The notes under the pieces were generated by a model. That model was given only the letters and a program-made list of their open reading frames with translations. It had not been told where the DNA came from and did not search any database. Shown here one piece after another: positions 36,370 to 45,286 of a DNA stretch of 64,000 bases. The position numbers and the translations under genes were made by a program. Origin of the DNA: DASUSH01 sp963785155 (GTDB lineage: Bacteria > Actinomycetota > Thermoleophilia > Solirubrobacterales > 70-9). Position 1 is the first letter of the stretch. Each line of letters opens with the position of its first letter. The stretch covers positions 124,001 to 188,000 of the forward strand of contig CAWAUB010000007.1 of assembly GCA_963785155.1 (NCBI GenBank), in the 5' to 3' direction.

Positions 36370-36786
36370 TTGCCTGACGACTGCCTCTTCTGCGGGATCG
36401 TCGCCGGCGACGTGCCGGCGCAGATCGTCGACTCCGACGAGCACACCGTCGCCTTCATGGACATCAACCCGGCGACCCGCGGCCACGCGCTCGTCGTACC
36501 GCGCGACCATGCCGCCGACCTGATCGAGATCTCCGACGAGGACCTCGAGCGGACGTTCGCGGCGGCTCGGCGCCTCGCCAGGAAGATGGAGGACACGCTG
36601 AAGCCCGACGGCTTCAACGTCCTCAACTCCTGCGGGCCCGCCGCCTGGCAGACCGTCTTTCACTTCCACGTCCACGTGGTGCCCCGCTACGACGAGGACC
36701 CGCTGAAGCTGCCGTGGGTCCCGAAACCCGCCGACCCCGACGAGATCGCCAAGATCGCGAAGGAGATCAGAGGAGATGAGCCTTGA
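36370..36786 (+). CDS. HIT family nucleotide hydrolase/transferase
   Basis: A 138-residue histidine-triad protein. N-terminal CLFCGIVAGDVPA with a CxxC, then VDSDEHTVAFMDINPATRGHALVVP and the triad VFHFHVHVVPRY (H-x-H-x-H). Acts on nucleoside phosphoramidates or dinucleotide polyphosphates; the actual substrate is unknown. TTG at 36370 is the only start that keeps the C-x-x-C block. Its stop overlaps the TTG of the following enoyl-CoA hydratase gene. Confidence 0.9.
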   Translation: MPDDCLFCGIVAGDVPAQIVDSDEHTVAFMDINPATRGHALVVPRDHAADLIEISDEDLERTFAAARRLARKMEDTLKPDGFNVLNSCGPAAWQTVFHFHVHVVPRYDEDPLKLPWVPKPADPDEIAKIAKEIRGDEP

Positions 36787-37573
36787 GTGACCAGGTGATC
36801 CGGATCGAGCGCGACGGTGCCGTCGCTTCGATCGTGCTCTCGAACCCCCCCGTCAACCTGTTCACCGACGACGCCTTCCACCAGCTCGAGGACTGCATCG
36901 CCGAGCTGGAGGACTCGGACATCCGGGCGGCCGTCTGGCGGGCCGAGGGCGACATCTTCACCGGCGGCGTCGACGTCAACGCCTTCCAGAAGGTCGTCGA
37001 CGCGGGTCCGGAGGCGGCGAGCACGTTCTCGCAGCCCCTGATCGATGCCGTGCGCCGGCTCGAGGCTCTGCCGGTGCCGACCCTCGCGATCTGCCACGGG
37101 CTCTGCCTCACCGCCGGGCTCGAGGTGGCGCTCGGCTGCGACATCCTCTGGGCCGGCGAGTCGTCGAAGTTCGGCCTGGTCGAGGCGGTGGTCGGGCTCA
37201 CCCCGGGAGCCGGAGGGACCCAGCGGATGGCCGAGCGCGCCGGGCCCGGCCCGGGCGCGCGAGTTCGTCTACACGGGCGGCCTCTACGACGCGGCGACCC
37301 TGGAGCGCTGGAACGTCGTCAACCGCGTCCTGCCCGGACGACGAGCTGCAGGAAAAGGGCATGCGCTTCGCCCAGCGCCTCGCGAGCGGCCCGACGGTCG
37401 CCCACAGCCAGACGAAGCGGATCGTCCGCGCATATTGCGAGGGCGGCGTCGACAAGGCCGACGAGGTCACGCCGGAGGTGTTCAGCGGTCTCTTCGAGAG
37501 CGAGGACCTGCAGGCCGCGGTGCGCACGTTCATCGAGGAAGGGCCTGGTAAAGCCACTTTCGAGGGACGCTGA
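36783..37573 (+). CDS. enoyl-CoA hydratase/isomerase family protein, two frameshifts
   Basis: Crotonase-fold enzyme. N-terminal IRIERDGAVASIVLSNPPVN, the oxyanion region EGDIFTGGVDVNAF and CHGLCLTAGLEVALGCD, then FGLVEAVVGLTPGAGGTQRM. Two single-base insertions (C near 37246, G near 37337, the latter CCCG to CCCGG) move the frame twice; corrected, the chain continues PARAREFVYTGGLYDAATLE, LPDDELQEKGMRFAQRL and ends GPGKATFEGR. A Glu in GLVEAV is at a usual catalytic position, but the substrate is unknown. It starts inside the HIT stop. Confidence 0.8.
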
Positions 37574-37591
37574 CGCTACCCTCAGGCGTCG

Positions 37592-37810
37592 ATGGGCAAA
37601 GAAGAGAAGATCGAGATGGAGGGCGAGATCACCGAGGCCCTCCCGAACACGATGTTCCGTGTGAAGCTCGACAACGACCACGAGGTCCTCGGCCACATCT
37701 CGGGCAAGATGCGCCGCCACTACATCCGCATCCTCCCCGGCGACCGCGTGAAGATCGAGCTCTCCCCGTACGACCTCGACCGGGGTCGCATCACCTACCG
37801 CTACAAGTAG
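37592..37810 (+). CDS. infA: translation initiation factor IF-1
   Basis: A 72-residue OB-fold protein of full family length: EKIEMEGEITEALPNTMFRV, HEVLGHISGKMRRHYIRILPGD and VKIELSPYDLDRGRITYRYK-type end. It binds the 30S A site during initiation. TACCCT (37577-37582) ends 9 nt before the ATG, suggesting a leaderless transcript, and there is no ribosome-binding site. It stands apart from the usual rpmJ-rpsM-rpsK cluster in this window. Confidence 0.96.
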   Translation: MGKEEKIEMEGEITEALPNTMFRVKLDNDHEVLGHISGKMRRHYIRILPGDRVKIELSPYDLDRGRITYRYK

Positions 37811-38410
37811 CGCGTCGCCCGTTGACGCTTCCGCCAGTAGGGTACGTGGCAGCACGTAGGGAGCGGGACGCGATCGCCTCGTCGACTGCTGTCGCCACGA
37901 TGCGTCGCACTGTTGATCGCGGTCGGAAGCCGCAAGAGCCCATCGGTAGACCGGGTCGACGACGCGATTCGCCGATCGCGCGAGCTCGCGCACGCGGAGC
38001 GAAGGCGAATCGGCGCCTCGATCAGGACCGGTGGCGCGCAATCGCACGGGTAACGCGGCGGAAGAGGCCGAACGAAGATCGCGGCACGTCATCGAAACCG
38101 GTTCTGCGCCGGCGCGCCGGAGGACAAGGTCGTCGGCGGACCGGCCGTCTGACAGCAGGTCTGTCACCGGCGCCACGACCCGAGGCCGCCGATGCGACAA
38201 CGACGACATGCGCACGACAGGACGAGGATCCGAGGACTACGACGCGCCGGACGAGGACTGAAACCCCGACGACGGTGGAGGAGGAAGACGCCCGGAGGAA
38301 ACGACTCGGGCGCGAGAGGGAGCTACGGCTACGAGGGACGTGCCGGACCGCCTCGAACCGGCGTTGCCAGGGCCACTTCGGTCCCCCGCCGGCAGGTCGA
38401 GAGACCTCGG
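37811..38410. other. 600-bp convergent intergenic region without a confident gene
   Basis: Lies between infA (+) and the ABC permease (-). A block GCACGTAGGGAGCGGGA near 37850 resembles the left part of the dispersed repeat, but the central hairpin and right end are not recognisable. Short open frames in several phases contain Arg/Asp/Thr/Gly-rich low-complexity sequence (for example EDYDAPDED ending 38261 and GNDSGARGSYGYEG near 38310) that could be remnants of a decayed or badly sequenced disordered-protein gene. None has a family signature. Confidence 0.4.
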
Positions 38411-39220
38411 CTAGCTGTCCGCCGCGCGGCTCATCCCGCGAAGCGCCCACCAGCCGAACAGGGCGATCAGGCCCGCGAGGCAGAGCAGGCCCGGCCAGGT
38501 CTCGGAGAAGGTGACGCCGCCTGTGACGAAGCCCTGACGGGCGGCCTCGATCACCTGGGTCATCGGGTTGTACTCGGCGACCGTCTTGATCCAGCCCTCC
38601 ATCAGCGCGAGCGGCGCGTAGGCGGTGGTGCAGAGGATCAGCGTGAACATTCCAGCCTGCATCAGTGGCGAGGCGGACTGGGTCCGGAACTTGAGGGCGA
38701 TCGCCGCTCCCCAAAGCGCTGCCGCCGTGCCCATGCCCATGACGAGGACGATCGCGACGAGGAGGCCATCGATTCCGGGCCAATCGACTCCGATCGTAAA
38801 GCCGATGACGAGGAGCACGGTCGCCGGGACGAGCGCCCGCAAACTCGCCGAAAGCACGAGGCCGGCTAGCAGGACGGGTCGTGGGGCGGGGGACGCGAGC
38901 AGGCGGTCGAACCAGCCGAACTCGATGTCCCGGGCCAGGTTGACGCCTGTGGCCGCACCGGTGAAGCCCGCGCCCTGCATCAGGCTGACCGGGATGATGA
39001 AGCTCTGGTAGGTGTCGGCGTCGAAGCCGGGGAGCAGGCGCAGGTTGCCGAAAACGGCGGTCAGGCCAAGAAAGAAGATCGTCGGGGCCAGGACGCCGGG
39101 GATCGCGGCACCGGGGACGCGGAGGATCTCGTTCGCCGAGCGCCGGATCAGGGCGCTGATCACCTCGTAGTCGGCGCGCGAGCCAAACGACCGCGTCACG
39201 GGGATCGAGCCGGCCTCCAC
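38411..39220 (-). CDS. ABC-2 type transporter permease
   Basis: A 269-residue ABC-2 membrane protein with about six hydrophobic segments, for example ILRVPGAAIPGVLAPTIFFLGL, PVSLMQGAGFTGAATGVNLA and TLILCTTAYAPLALM. The motif EYNPMTQVIEAARQ near the end is the family signature (NP-x-T/S-x-x-x-E). It is the third gene of an exporter operon with a paralogous permease and an ATPase, resembling DrrABC daunorubicin-type exporters. Substrate unknown. Confidence 0.88.
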   Translation of the reverse strand: MEAGSIPVTRSFGSRADYEVISALIRRSANEILRVPGAAIPGVLAPTIFFLGLTAVFGNLRLLPGFDADTYQSFIIPVSLMQGAGFTGAATGVNLARDIEFGWFDRLLASPAPRPVLLAGLVLSASLRALVPATVLLVIGFTIGVDWPGIDGLLVAIVLVMGMGTAAALWGAAIALKFRTQSASPLMQAGMFTLILCTTAYAPLALMEGWIKTVAEYNPMTQVIEAARQGFVTGGVTFSETWPGLLCLAGLIALFGWWALRGMSRAADS

Positions 39221-39222
39221 CG

Positions 39223-40014
39223 CTAACCGCCTGTCCTCAGCCGGTGCCTGAGCGCCATCGCCGAGAGGCCGATCCCGATCGCCATGATCAGCGCGATCGC
39301 GCCGACCGCCTTCCAGAAGATCTCCGCCGTGAGCACGGAGATGGTTGGGTCGCGAACCCCGTCGACGACGAAGCTGAGCGGGTTGTACTCGGCGATCGAG
39401 CCGGCCGGCTCGATGATCAGGTCCGCCGGGAAGAAGGCCGAGGAGAGAAACAGGACGACGAAGACGAGGGGGAAGAGGCCCTGGACGACCGACGCGGTCC
39501 CGGTGCGCAGCGCGACCGCCGAGCCGATCGCGCCGAAGGCGACCGCGGAGAGGCTGACGAAAAGGATCATCAGGAGGACCCCCGGGATCCCTTCCTCGAA
39601 GGTGACGCCGAAGACCAGGCCGAGCACGATGAACCAGATCGCCGTCGCGGCGCCGAGCGCGGCGGTCCCGGCGAGCCGGCCCAGCACCATCGAGAAGCGG
39701 GAGATCGGGGCGGCGAGCAGGCGGTCGGTGAAGCCCATCTCGATGTCGACGGCAAGCGCTATCCCGCCGCTGTTGCCGGCGAGCAGGGTCGACTGGATCA
39801 TCGCCCCGGCCAGCATGAAGTCGAGGAAGCCGTTGACCTCCGGGAAGCCCTCCAGCCCGACCGCGCCGCCGGCGCCGCTCGTCTGGATCGCGAGCAGCAG
39901 CGTGGGGAAGATGATGATCGGCGCCATCAGCTGCGGCCGGCGGAACGTTTGCTTCACTGAGCGCGCGCCGAGGGCGCCGACGACCCGCAGGTTGAGCAGA
40001 AACCGCTCGATCAC
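39223..40014 (-). CDS. ABC-2 type transporter permease
   Basis: A 263-residue paralogue of the neighbouring permease: RRPQLMAPIIIFPTLLLAIQ, AGAMIQSTLLAGNSGGIALA (the conserved region before the first long helix pair), MILFVSLSAVAFGAIGSAVAL and AEYNPLSFVVDGVRD, again the NP-x-S motif. The two permeases probably form a heterodimer with two copies of the ATPase. ATG overlaps the ATPase gene stop by four bases; two bases separate it from the next permease. Confidence 0.88.
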   Translation of the reverse strand: MIERFLLNLRVVGALGARSVKQTFRRPQLMAPIIIFPTLLLAIQTSGAGGAVGLEGFPEVNGFLDFMLAGAMIQSTLLAGNSGGIALAVDIEMGFTDRLLAAPISRFSMVLGRLAGTAALGAATAIWFIVLGLVFGVTFEEGIPGVLLMILFVSLSAVAFGAIGSAVALRTGTASVVQGLFPLVFVVLFLSSAFFPADLIIEPAGSIAEYNPLSFVVDGVRDPTISVLTAEIFWKAVGAIALIMAIGIGLSAMALRHRLRTGG

Positions 40015-40997
40015 GCGGTCTGCTCGGCGTCAGCCACGGCGGGCTCGCCGCCCGGTTGCTCGTCGTCGCCCTCCAGGTGGTAGCCCGTCTTGGCGACGAA
40101 GACGTCGTCGAGGGTCGGCTGGACCAGGTCGAGCGACTCCACAGCGAGCCCGGCCTCGTCCAGCGCTCGCACGACCGGCGCGACCTCCGCGGCCCCGCGC
40201 TCCAGCTCGACGCAGACCGCGCCGTCCTTCGGAGGCATGGGGTTGCCGAAGCGGGCGACGACTTCCTCGGCGCGATCGAACTCGCCCTCCGCGAGACGCA
40301 CCTCCAGGTGCGGGCGGCCGATCTCGGCCTTGAGCGAGCCCGGGGTGCCCTCGGCCACGATCTTGCCGTCGTCGATGATCCCGACCCGATTGGCGAGCAT
40401 GTCCGCCTCCTCGAGGTACTGGGTCGTGAGAAAGACGGTGGTGCCCTCGTTGTTGAGCTTCTCGACCTCCTCCCAGATCGACTTGCGGCTGACCGGGTCG
40501 AGGCCGGTGGTGGGCTCGTCGAGGAAGAGCACCTGGGGCTCGTGGACGAGCGCCGAGGCGAGGTCGAGGCGGCGCCGCATCCCGCCCGAGTAGGTGCCGA
40601 CGCGGCGGTCGGCCGCGCGCTCGAGGCCGACCCGGTCCAGCAGCGCCTCGGCGCGGCGGATCCCCTCGGCGCGTGGGAGCCCGTGGAGGGTGGCCTGCAG
40701 CCTGATCAGCTCGCGGCCGGTCATCAGCGGGTCGAGTGCCGCCTCCTGCAGGGCGACCCCGATCGTGCGGCGCACCGCGCCGGGGTCGGCGACGACGTCG
40801 TGTCCGGCGACGGTGGCGGTGCCGCCGCTGGGCCGCAGGAGCGTGGTGAGCATCCTCACGGTCGTGGTCTTCCCGGCCCCGTTCGGCCCGAGGAACGCGT
40901 AGATCTCGCCGGCCGCGACCTCGAGGTCGACACCGTCGACGGCGACGACATCGTCGCCGAACTCACGCCTAAGCCCCCGAACCTCGATCGCGGTCAT
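40011..40997 (-). CDS. DrrA-type ABC transporter ATPase
   Basis: A 328-residue ATP-binding subunit with Walker A FLGPNGAGKTTT, signature YSGGMRRRLDLA, Walker B VLFLDEPTTGLDP, and an H-loop replaced by TTQYLEEAD (Gln at the usual His position), as in DrrA proteins. The C-terminal ~80 residues form the DrrA extension. First gene of the exporter operon. TAGACT on the reverse strand ends 8 nt before the ATG, suggesting a leaderless mRNA. Confidence 0.92.
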   Translation of the reverse strand: MTAIEVRGLRREFGDDVVAVDGVDLEVAAGEIYAFLGPNGAGKTTTVRMLTTLLRPSGGTATVAGHDVVADPGAVRRTIGVALQEAALDPLMTGRELIRLQATLHGLPRAEGIRRAEALLDRVGLERAADRRVGTYSGGMRRRLDLASALVHEPQVLFLDEPTTGLDPVSRKSIWEEVEKLNNEGTTVFLTTQYLEEADMLANRVGIIDDGKIVAEGTPGSLKAEIGRPHLEVRLAEGEFDRAEEVVARFGNPMPPKDGAVCVELERGAAEVAPVVRALDEAGLAVESLDLVQPTLDDVFVAKTGYHLEGDDEQPGGEPAVADAEQTA

Positions 40998-41123
40998 GGC
41001 TCCGGAGTCTATGAATCGGGCCTTGCGGACCCCGGTTCGGTGCGGCTACCGGCCACGCCTGGGGCTACCCTAAGCGGCGCTTTCGGCGCAACAACGCCGG
41101 AGCTTCAAGTGTTCTGAAGACCG

Positions 41124-41960
41124 ATGCGAGCGTTCTCTCGACCACAGCTCGATCGCCGGATCCTCGCCTGGGCAAGCGCCGCCGGGCTCGTCACGCTGCT
41201 CGCGGCGCTCGTCGCGATCCTCGCCCTGGGTGGGGCTGAGCGTGCCGGCGCAGCGAAGGCGAAGCCGGTCGGGGAGACGAACCGCACGCCGAAGCCGAGC
41301 TGCCCCGGCGACCCCTGCGAGGCGGTGGGGAGCGTCACGGGCTTCCAGCAGTCGGCCGACGGGAACAAGGGCCTCTTCAAGGTCCCGAAGGACGGTCACA
41401 TCGTCGCCTGGAGCGCCCAGCTGGCAAAGCCCGACAAGTCGCAGCGCGAGTTCTTCGGCGACTTCTACAAGGACAACGAGTTCGGGACCAACTCGGCCGC
41501 GCGGCTGGCGATCCTGAAGCCGAAGGGCAAGAGCGAGTTCAAGCTGAAGAACCACAGCCCCGCGATCGACCTCCGCTCCGAGCTGGGCAACTCCCCGATC
41601 GTCACGCTGAACGATCCGATCAAGGTCAAGAAGGGCGACGTGCTCGGCCTGACGATCCCGACCTGGCTCCCCAACTTCGCCGTCGAGCAGTCCCGCGACA
41701 GCTACTGGCGCGCCAGCCGCTCACCCAAGAAGTGCACCGGCGAAGCCGACATCAAGGCGAGCCGCCCGCAGACCGAGGTCGGCTCAACCCGCCGCTACGG
41801 CTGCCGCTACACGACCGCCCGCATCCTCTACTGGGGCTACCTGGTGAAGAGCGGAGGCGGTGGAGGCGGCGGTGGGGGCGGTAACGGCGGTGGCGGGAAT
41901 GGCGGGGGCGGCGGGAACGGGGGCGGCGGGAACAACGGGGGCGGCGGCAACAACGGCTAG
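41124..41960 (+). CDS. secreted protein with poly-glycine/asparagine tail
   Basis: A 278-residue protein with an N-terminal signal or anchor (SAAGLVTLLAALVAILALGGA). The central domain (about 60-245) has paired cysteines (CPGDPC early, then CTGEADIKAS and YGCRYTT late) and a beta-rich look with VGSVTGFQQSADGN and GDVLGLTIPTWLPNF. The last ~35 residues are nearly all Gly and Asn, likely a surface-exposed disordered tail. The family is unrecognised. A TACCCT hexamer occurs about 55 bases upstream. Its stop codon abuts repeat copy B. Confidence 0.72.
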   Translation: MRAFSRPQLDRRILAWASAAGLVTLLAALVAILALGGAERAGAAKAKPVGETNRTPKPSCPGDPCEAVGSVTGFQQSADGNKGLFKVPKDGHIVAWSAQLAKPDKSQREFFGDFYKDNEFGTNSAARLAILKPKGKSEFKLKNHSPAIDLRSELGNSPIVTLNDPIKVKKGDVLGLTIPTWLPNFAVEQSRDSYWRASRSPKKCTGEADIKASRPQTEVGSTRRYGCRYTTARILYWGYLVKSGGGGGGGGGGNGGGGNGGGGGNGGGGNNGGGGNNG

Positions 41961-42230
41961 GGACGGCGGCCGCTCGCGTCCGCGACGCGAGGCGCCGTGG
42001 TCGCGGGCACGTAGGGCAGCGGATCAGGGGCGCGTGCGTGTTCTGTCACTCCTTGCGCGCGTTTCGTGAGAGGATCCGAAGTGGACTGTGCAGTTGAACC
42101 GGCCATAGCCGGCCTAAGTGCACAGTCGATGGCCATCGACTCCTCGCGTCCCTCGCCCAGGCCGATCCCACCCTCTCTACGTGCCCCGCGAGCCGGCGCC
42201 TCGCGACGCGGACGCAACGCTCCCATTCCT
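41960..42230. repeat. dispersed hairpin repeat, copy B
   Basis: Begins GGGACG at the last base of the upstream stop codon. Left block: GCGACGCGAGGCGCCG and GGTCGCGGGCACGTAGGG; the right part carries the inverse (CGTGCCCCGCGAGCCGGCGC, then CCTCGCGACGCGGACGC). The central palindrome has arms GACTGTGCA (42084-42092) and TGCACAGTC (42119-42127) and an inner CCGGC/GCCGG stem with a CATA loop. The arms differ from copies A and C but pair just as well. The element lies between convergent genes. Confidence 0.7.
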
Positions 42231-42244
42231 CGGCGGTCTCGGAC

Positions 42245-42634
42245 CTACCCGCAGGCCCCGGGGTTCTCGTCGCAGTACTTCTCGAAGGCTTCCTCCGCGT
42301 CGGAGTCCGGCGGGATGTCGTTCTCGGCCGAGTCCTCGGGCTCGGTGCCACCGGAGTCGCCCTGGGTGTCGCTCTCGGGCGGCGGAGTGACGGTCCCGTC
42401 CTCGGGGTCGACGTTCGAGTCGTCGCTCGGCGCCTTCTGACCGCCGGTGCCCTGCTGTCCTGCGGCGCCGGTCGGCCCGGTCGGAGTGGCTGGCTCGATC
42501 GTCTCGGTCGTCGACGGGGTGGTCGTTTCCTCGTCGCCACCGCAGCCGCTCGCTGCAACCGCGGCGATAAGCGCCAGGCCCGCGACAGCGACCCCGGCCC
42601 CGCGGCCGGCTCGAGCCAGGAGAGCTGAGGTCAC
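42245..42634 (-). CDS. acidic lipoprotein
   Basis: A 129-residue predicted lipoprotein: GVAVAGLALIAAVAASGCGG contains the lipobox (ASGC). The mature chain is highly acidic and Thr/Pro/Asp-rich (EETTTPSTTETIEPATPTGP), low complexity until a short conserved-looking end (EEAFEKYCDENPGACG) with two cysteines. GTG at 42634 overlaps the stop of the zinc-ribbon gene. No family is recognised; the C-terminal mini-motif may be a small structured module. Confidence 0.65.
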   Translation of the reverse strand: MTSALLARAGRGAGVAVAGLALIAAVAASGCGGDEETTTPSTTETIEPATPTGPTGAAGQQGTGGQKAPSDDSNVDPEDGTVTPPPESDTQGDSGGTEPEDSAENDIPPDSDAEEAFEKYCDENPGACG

Positions 42635-42909
42635 GAATCCCCGTCGAGCGCGGGCTGGCGCAGCCCGCAGTAGGGGCAATCGCTGATGTCGAGGCCGATC
42701 AGCTGGTCGCAGCGGCGGCACTCGCGCAGGTTCTCCGGGGTCCGCAGGAGCGCGGAATCCGAGGGCGCCAGCGGCAGCGTGCGGCTGACCGGTCGCAGCT
42801 CCTCGCCGCTCTCGCGATCGATGTAGACGCCGTCGCCCTCGACCTTGGCAAGGGCCTCTCGGCCTGAGCCCGGAGCGCGCAATCGGTAGGTCTGAACGTC
42901 ATTCGCCAT
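42631..42909 (-). CDS. small zinc-ribbon protein
   Basis: A 92-residue protein. The N-terminal half is a small beta-rich region (YRLRAPGSGREALAKVEGDG); the C-terminal third has ECRRCDQLIG and DCPYCGLRQP, two CxxC knuckles likely binding Zn. Function unknown. TATCTT on the reverse strand lies 11 nt before the ATG. It is translationally coupled to the acidic lipoprotein gene and divergent from the GT gene at 42933. Confidence 0.65.
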   Translation of the reverse strand: MANDVQTYRLRAPGSGREALAKVEGDGVYIDRESGEELRPVSRTLPLAPSDSALLRTPENLRECRRCDQLIGLDISDCPYCGLRQPALDGDS

Positions 42910-42932
42910 CCGAGCGCGACAAGATACCGCGG

Positions 42933-44454
42933 ATGAAGGTCCTCATCTTTCACGGCTACCTGCTGCGCGGGACCGGCAGCAACATCTACAACGCGGGCGT
43001 CGCGGCGGCGCTCGCGACGCTCGGCCACGAGGTCCACCTCCTCTGCCAGGACCGGGAGGCCGCCGAGCTCGACTGGGTCGACGCGGTCGGCGGCTTCGAC
43101 GCGGGGCCCGGCACGGTCACGGTGCACGTGCCCGATATCGACGGACTGCTCCCGGTCTACATCGCGGACCACTACGCCGGCTACGAGGTGAAGACCTTCG
43201 CCGATCTCACCGACGCGGAGCTCGACCGCTACATCGAGGCGAACGTGAACGCGGTTCGCGAGGTCGCGGAGGGCGCCGGCGGAATCGACGCCGCCCTCTC
43301 CAACCACCTCGTCATGGGCCCGGTGATCCTCGCCAGGGCCGGCCTCGGCCGCGCCGCCGGCGGCCCCGGCTACGCCTCGAAGATCCATGGCTCGGCGCTC
43401 GAGTTCACGGTCAAGCCCGACCTCGCCCGGTTCGGGCCGTATGCCCGCGAGGGCGTGGACGCCGCGAGCGGGGTCCTCGTCGGGTCCCACCACACCGCCG
43501 CCAGTCTCTGGGAGGCGCTCGACGACCCGGGCCTGCCCGAGCGAACCCGGCTCGGCCCGCCGGGAGTGAACGTCGACCTCTTCGCGCCCCTCGGCCGGGA
43601 CGACGCGGCCTCGGCGCTTTCCTCGCTCGCGGCCGACCTGCGGGCGCTGCCGCCCGACGAGGACGCCGCCTTCGCCCGCGACACCGGGGAGGCCGCGGAG
43701 GCGGTCGACCACCTCGCCGCCGCGACCGGCGACCGCGCCGTCTTCGTCGGCAAGCTGATCGACACGAAGGGGGTCGACCTGCTGCTCGCCGCCTGGCCGC
43801 TCGCCTTCGCGGCGAAGCCCGGATCGCGGCTCCTGATCGCGGGCTTCGGGGAGGGCCGTGACCGGATCGAGCGGTTCTCGCAAGGCGCTCGACTCCGGCG
43901 ACATGAAGGAGGCCCGGGCGATCACGGTGGGCGGCGGGAGCGGGGAGGAGGACTGGAAGATGACGCTCGCCTTCCTCGAGGCGGCCGACGATGGCTACGG
44001 GGCCCTCGCCGCCGCGGCTGCCGGCTCCGTCTCGTTCGCCGGCCGGCTCGAGCACGACGAGGTCGGCGAGCTGGTGCCCGCCTGCGACGCCCTGGTCATG
44101 CCCAGCACGTTCCCGGAGGCCTTCGGGATGGTCGCCGCGGAGGCCGCCTCGGCCGGCGTGCTGCCGATCAGCGCTGCCCACTCGGGCATGCTCGAGGTCT
44201 CACGCGAGCTTGCCGAGACCCTGCCGGACACGACCAAGGACCTCGTCTCCTTCGCCCTCGGCAGCGACGCCGTGGACGGCATCGCCAGGCGGCTTCAGGC
44301 TTGGTTCGAGCTACAGGAGGCCGATCGGACTGCGACCCGGGAGGCGCTTTCGGCGACCGCCCACCGCCTCTGGAGCTGGGAGGGCGTCGCGAGAAAGGTG
44401 CTCGCCGCCTCGGCCGGCGACCTGGCGGATATCCCGCGCGTCCCCGACGCCTGA
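42933..44454 (+). CDS. family 4 glycosyltransferase, apparent frameshift
   Basis: GT-B glycosyltransferase of about 506 residues after correction. N-terminus KVLIFHGYLLRGTGSNIYNA is the acceptor loop; KIHGSALEFTVKPD follows; the C-terminal domain has FVGKLIDTKGVDLLLAAWP and the E-x7-E-like PSTFPEAFGMVAAEAASAG. An insertion of C near 43881 (TCGAAG to TCGCAAG) shifts the frame after IERFS; corrected, KALDSGDMKEARAIT follows. Longer than typical, with an insert around 250 (LRALPPDEDAAFARDTGEA). No co-transcribed sugar gene is adjacent, so the product is unclear. Confidence 0.8.
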
Positions 44455-44499
44455 ACCGCGCCCGGATCAGCCTCCGTAGTCAATAGACTGCCGCCTCGC

Positions 44500-45273
44500 A
44501 TGGAGAGATCCACGCTCCTAAAGCTCTTCGGCGCCATGATCCTGCTCGGCGCCATCACCTCCGTGATCATGCTGATCCCGGACTGGAACGGCTTCGCCGG
44601 ATCGACCGAGGCGGACTCGATCGACACGCTGCTCGACGTGATGATCGTCCTCAGCTCGTTCGTCTTCGCGATCGTCATGGTCATGCTCGGTTACAGCGTC
44701 TGGAAGTACCGGGCGAAGCCGGGCGACGAGTCCGACGGCGAGCCGATCCACGGCAACACCCGCCTCGAGATCGCCTGGACCGTGATCCCGACGGTCATCG
44801 TCCTCTTCTGCGCCGGATACAGCTGGGTGATCCTCGACGACATCGAGGCCCGCGAGCCCGACCGGCTCGAGGTGGACATCACCGCCCAGCAGTTCAAGTG
44901 GAGCTTCGAGTACCCCGAGCAGGGGGTCCGCTCCAACGAGCTGCACGTGCCCGTCAACCGCCAGGTCAGCTTCGATATGACCGCCTACGACGTGATCCAT
45001 TCCTTCTGGGTGCCGGAGTGGCGCGTGAAGAAGGACGTCGTCCCCGGCCTCACGACCTCGGTCGCGGCCACGCCGGACGCTGAGGGCACCTATTCGCTCA
45101 TCTGTACCGAATACTGCGGCACCGGGCACGCGACGATGCGCGCCTTCGTCGAGGTCGAATCCCAGGCGGAATTCGACGCTTGGATTCAGGAGCAGGAGGA
45201 GATCCCCGAGGGCGAAGAGGGCCTCGACGTGATCGAGTCCGAGTTCGGCGAGGGCGGCCCGCGGAGTGAATAG
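44500..45273 (+). CDS. coxB: cytochrome c oxidase subunit II
   Basis: A 257-residue subunit with two N-terminal transmembrane helices (FGAMILLGAITSVIMLI; IVLSSFVFAIVMVMLGY) and a periplasmic cupredoxin domain. All CuA ligands are present: DVIHSFWVPEW supplies the first His, and ICTEYCGTGHATM gives the two Cys, Glu-carbonyl, His and Met. It receives electrons from cytochrome c; no fused haem domain is present. The TAG stop also forms the -10-like TAGGCT for coxA. TAGACT lies 10 nt before the ATG. Confidence 0.95.
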   Translation: MERSTLLKLFGAMILLGAITSVIMLIPDWNGFAGSTEADSIDTLLDVMIVLSSFVFAIVMVMLGYSVWKYRAKPGDESDGEPIHGNTRLEIAWTVIPTVIVLFCAGYSWVILDDIEAREPDRLEVDITAQQFKWSFEYPEQGVRSNELHVPVNRQVSFDMTAYDVIHSFWVPEWRVKKDVVPGLTTSVAATPDAEGTYSLICTEYCGTGHATMRAFVEVESQAEFDAWIQEQEEIPEGEEGLDVIESEFGEGGPRSE

Positions 45274-45286
45274 GCTGACGATCTAG

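Noticed and set aside
20110..37337. Programmed ribosomal frameshifting as the reason for split guaB3, glmS, nnr, cca and hydratase genes
   Set aside because: No slippery heptamers or stimulatory structures are visible at the sites, the genes are unrelated, and the base context (extra C or G beside CG) fits sequencing error better.
38031..38261. A 76-residue gene (ending EDYDAPDED)
   Set aside because: Low-complexity Arg/Asp/Thr composition, no start signals and no conserved neighbours; kept only as part of the unassigned region.
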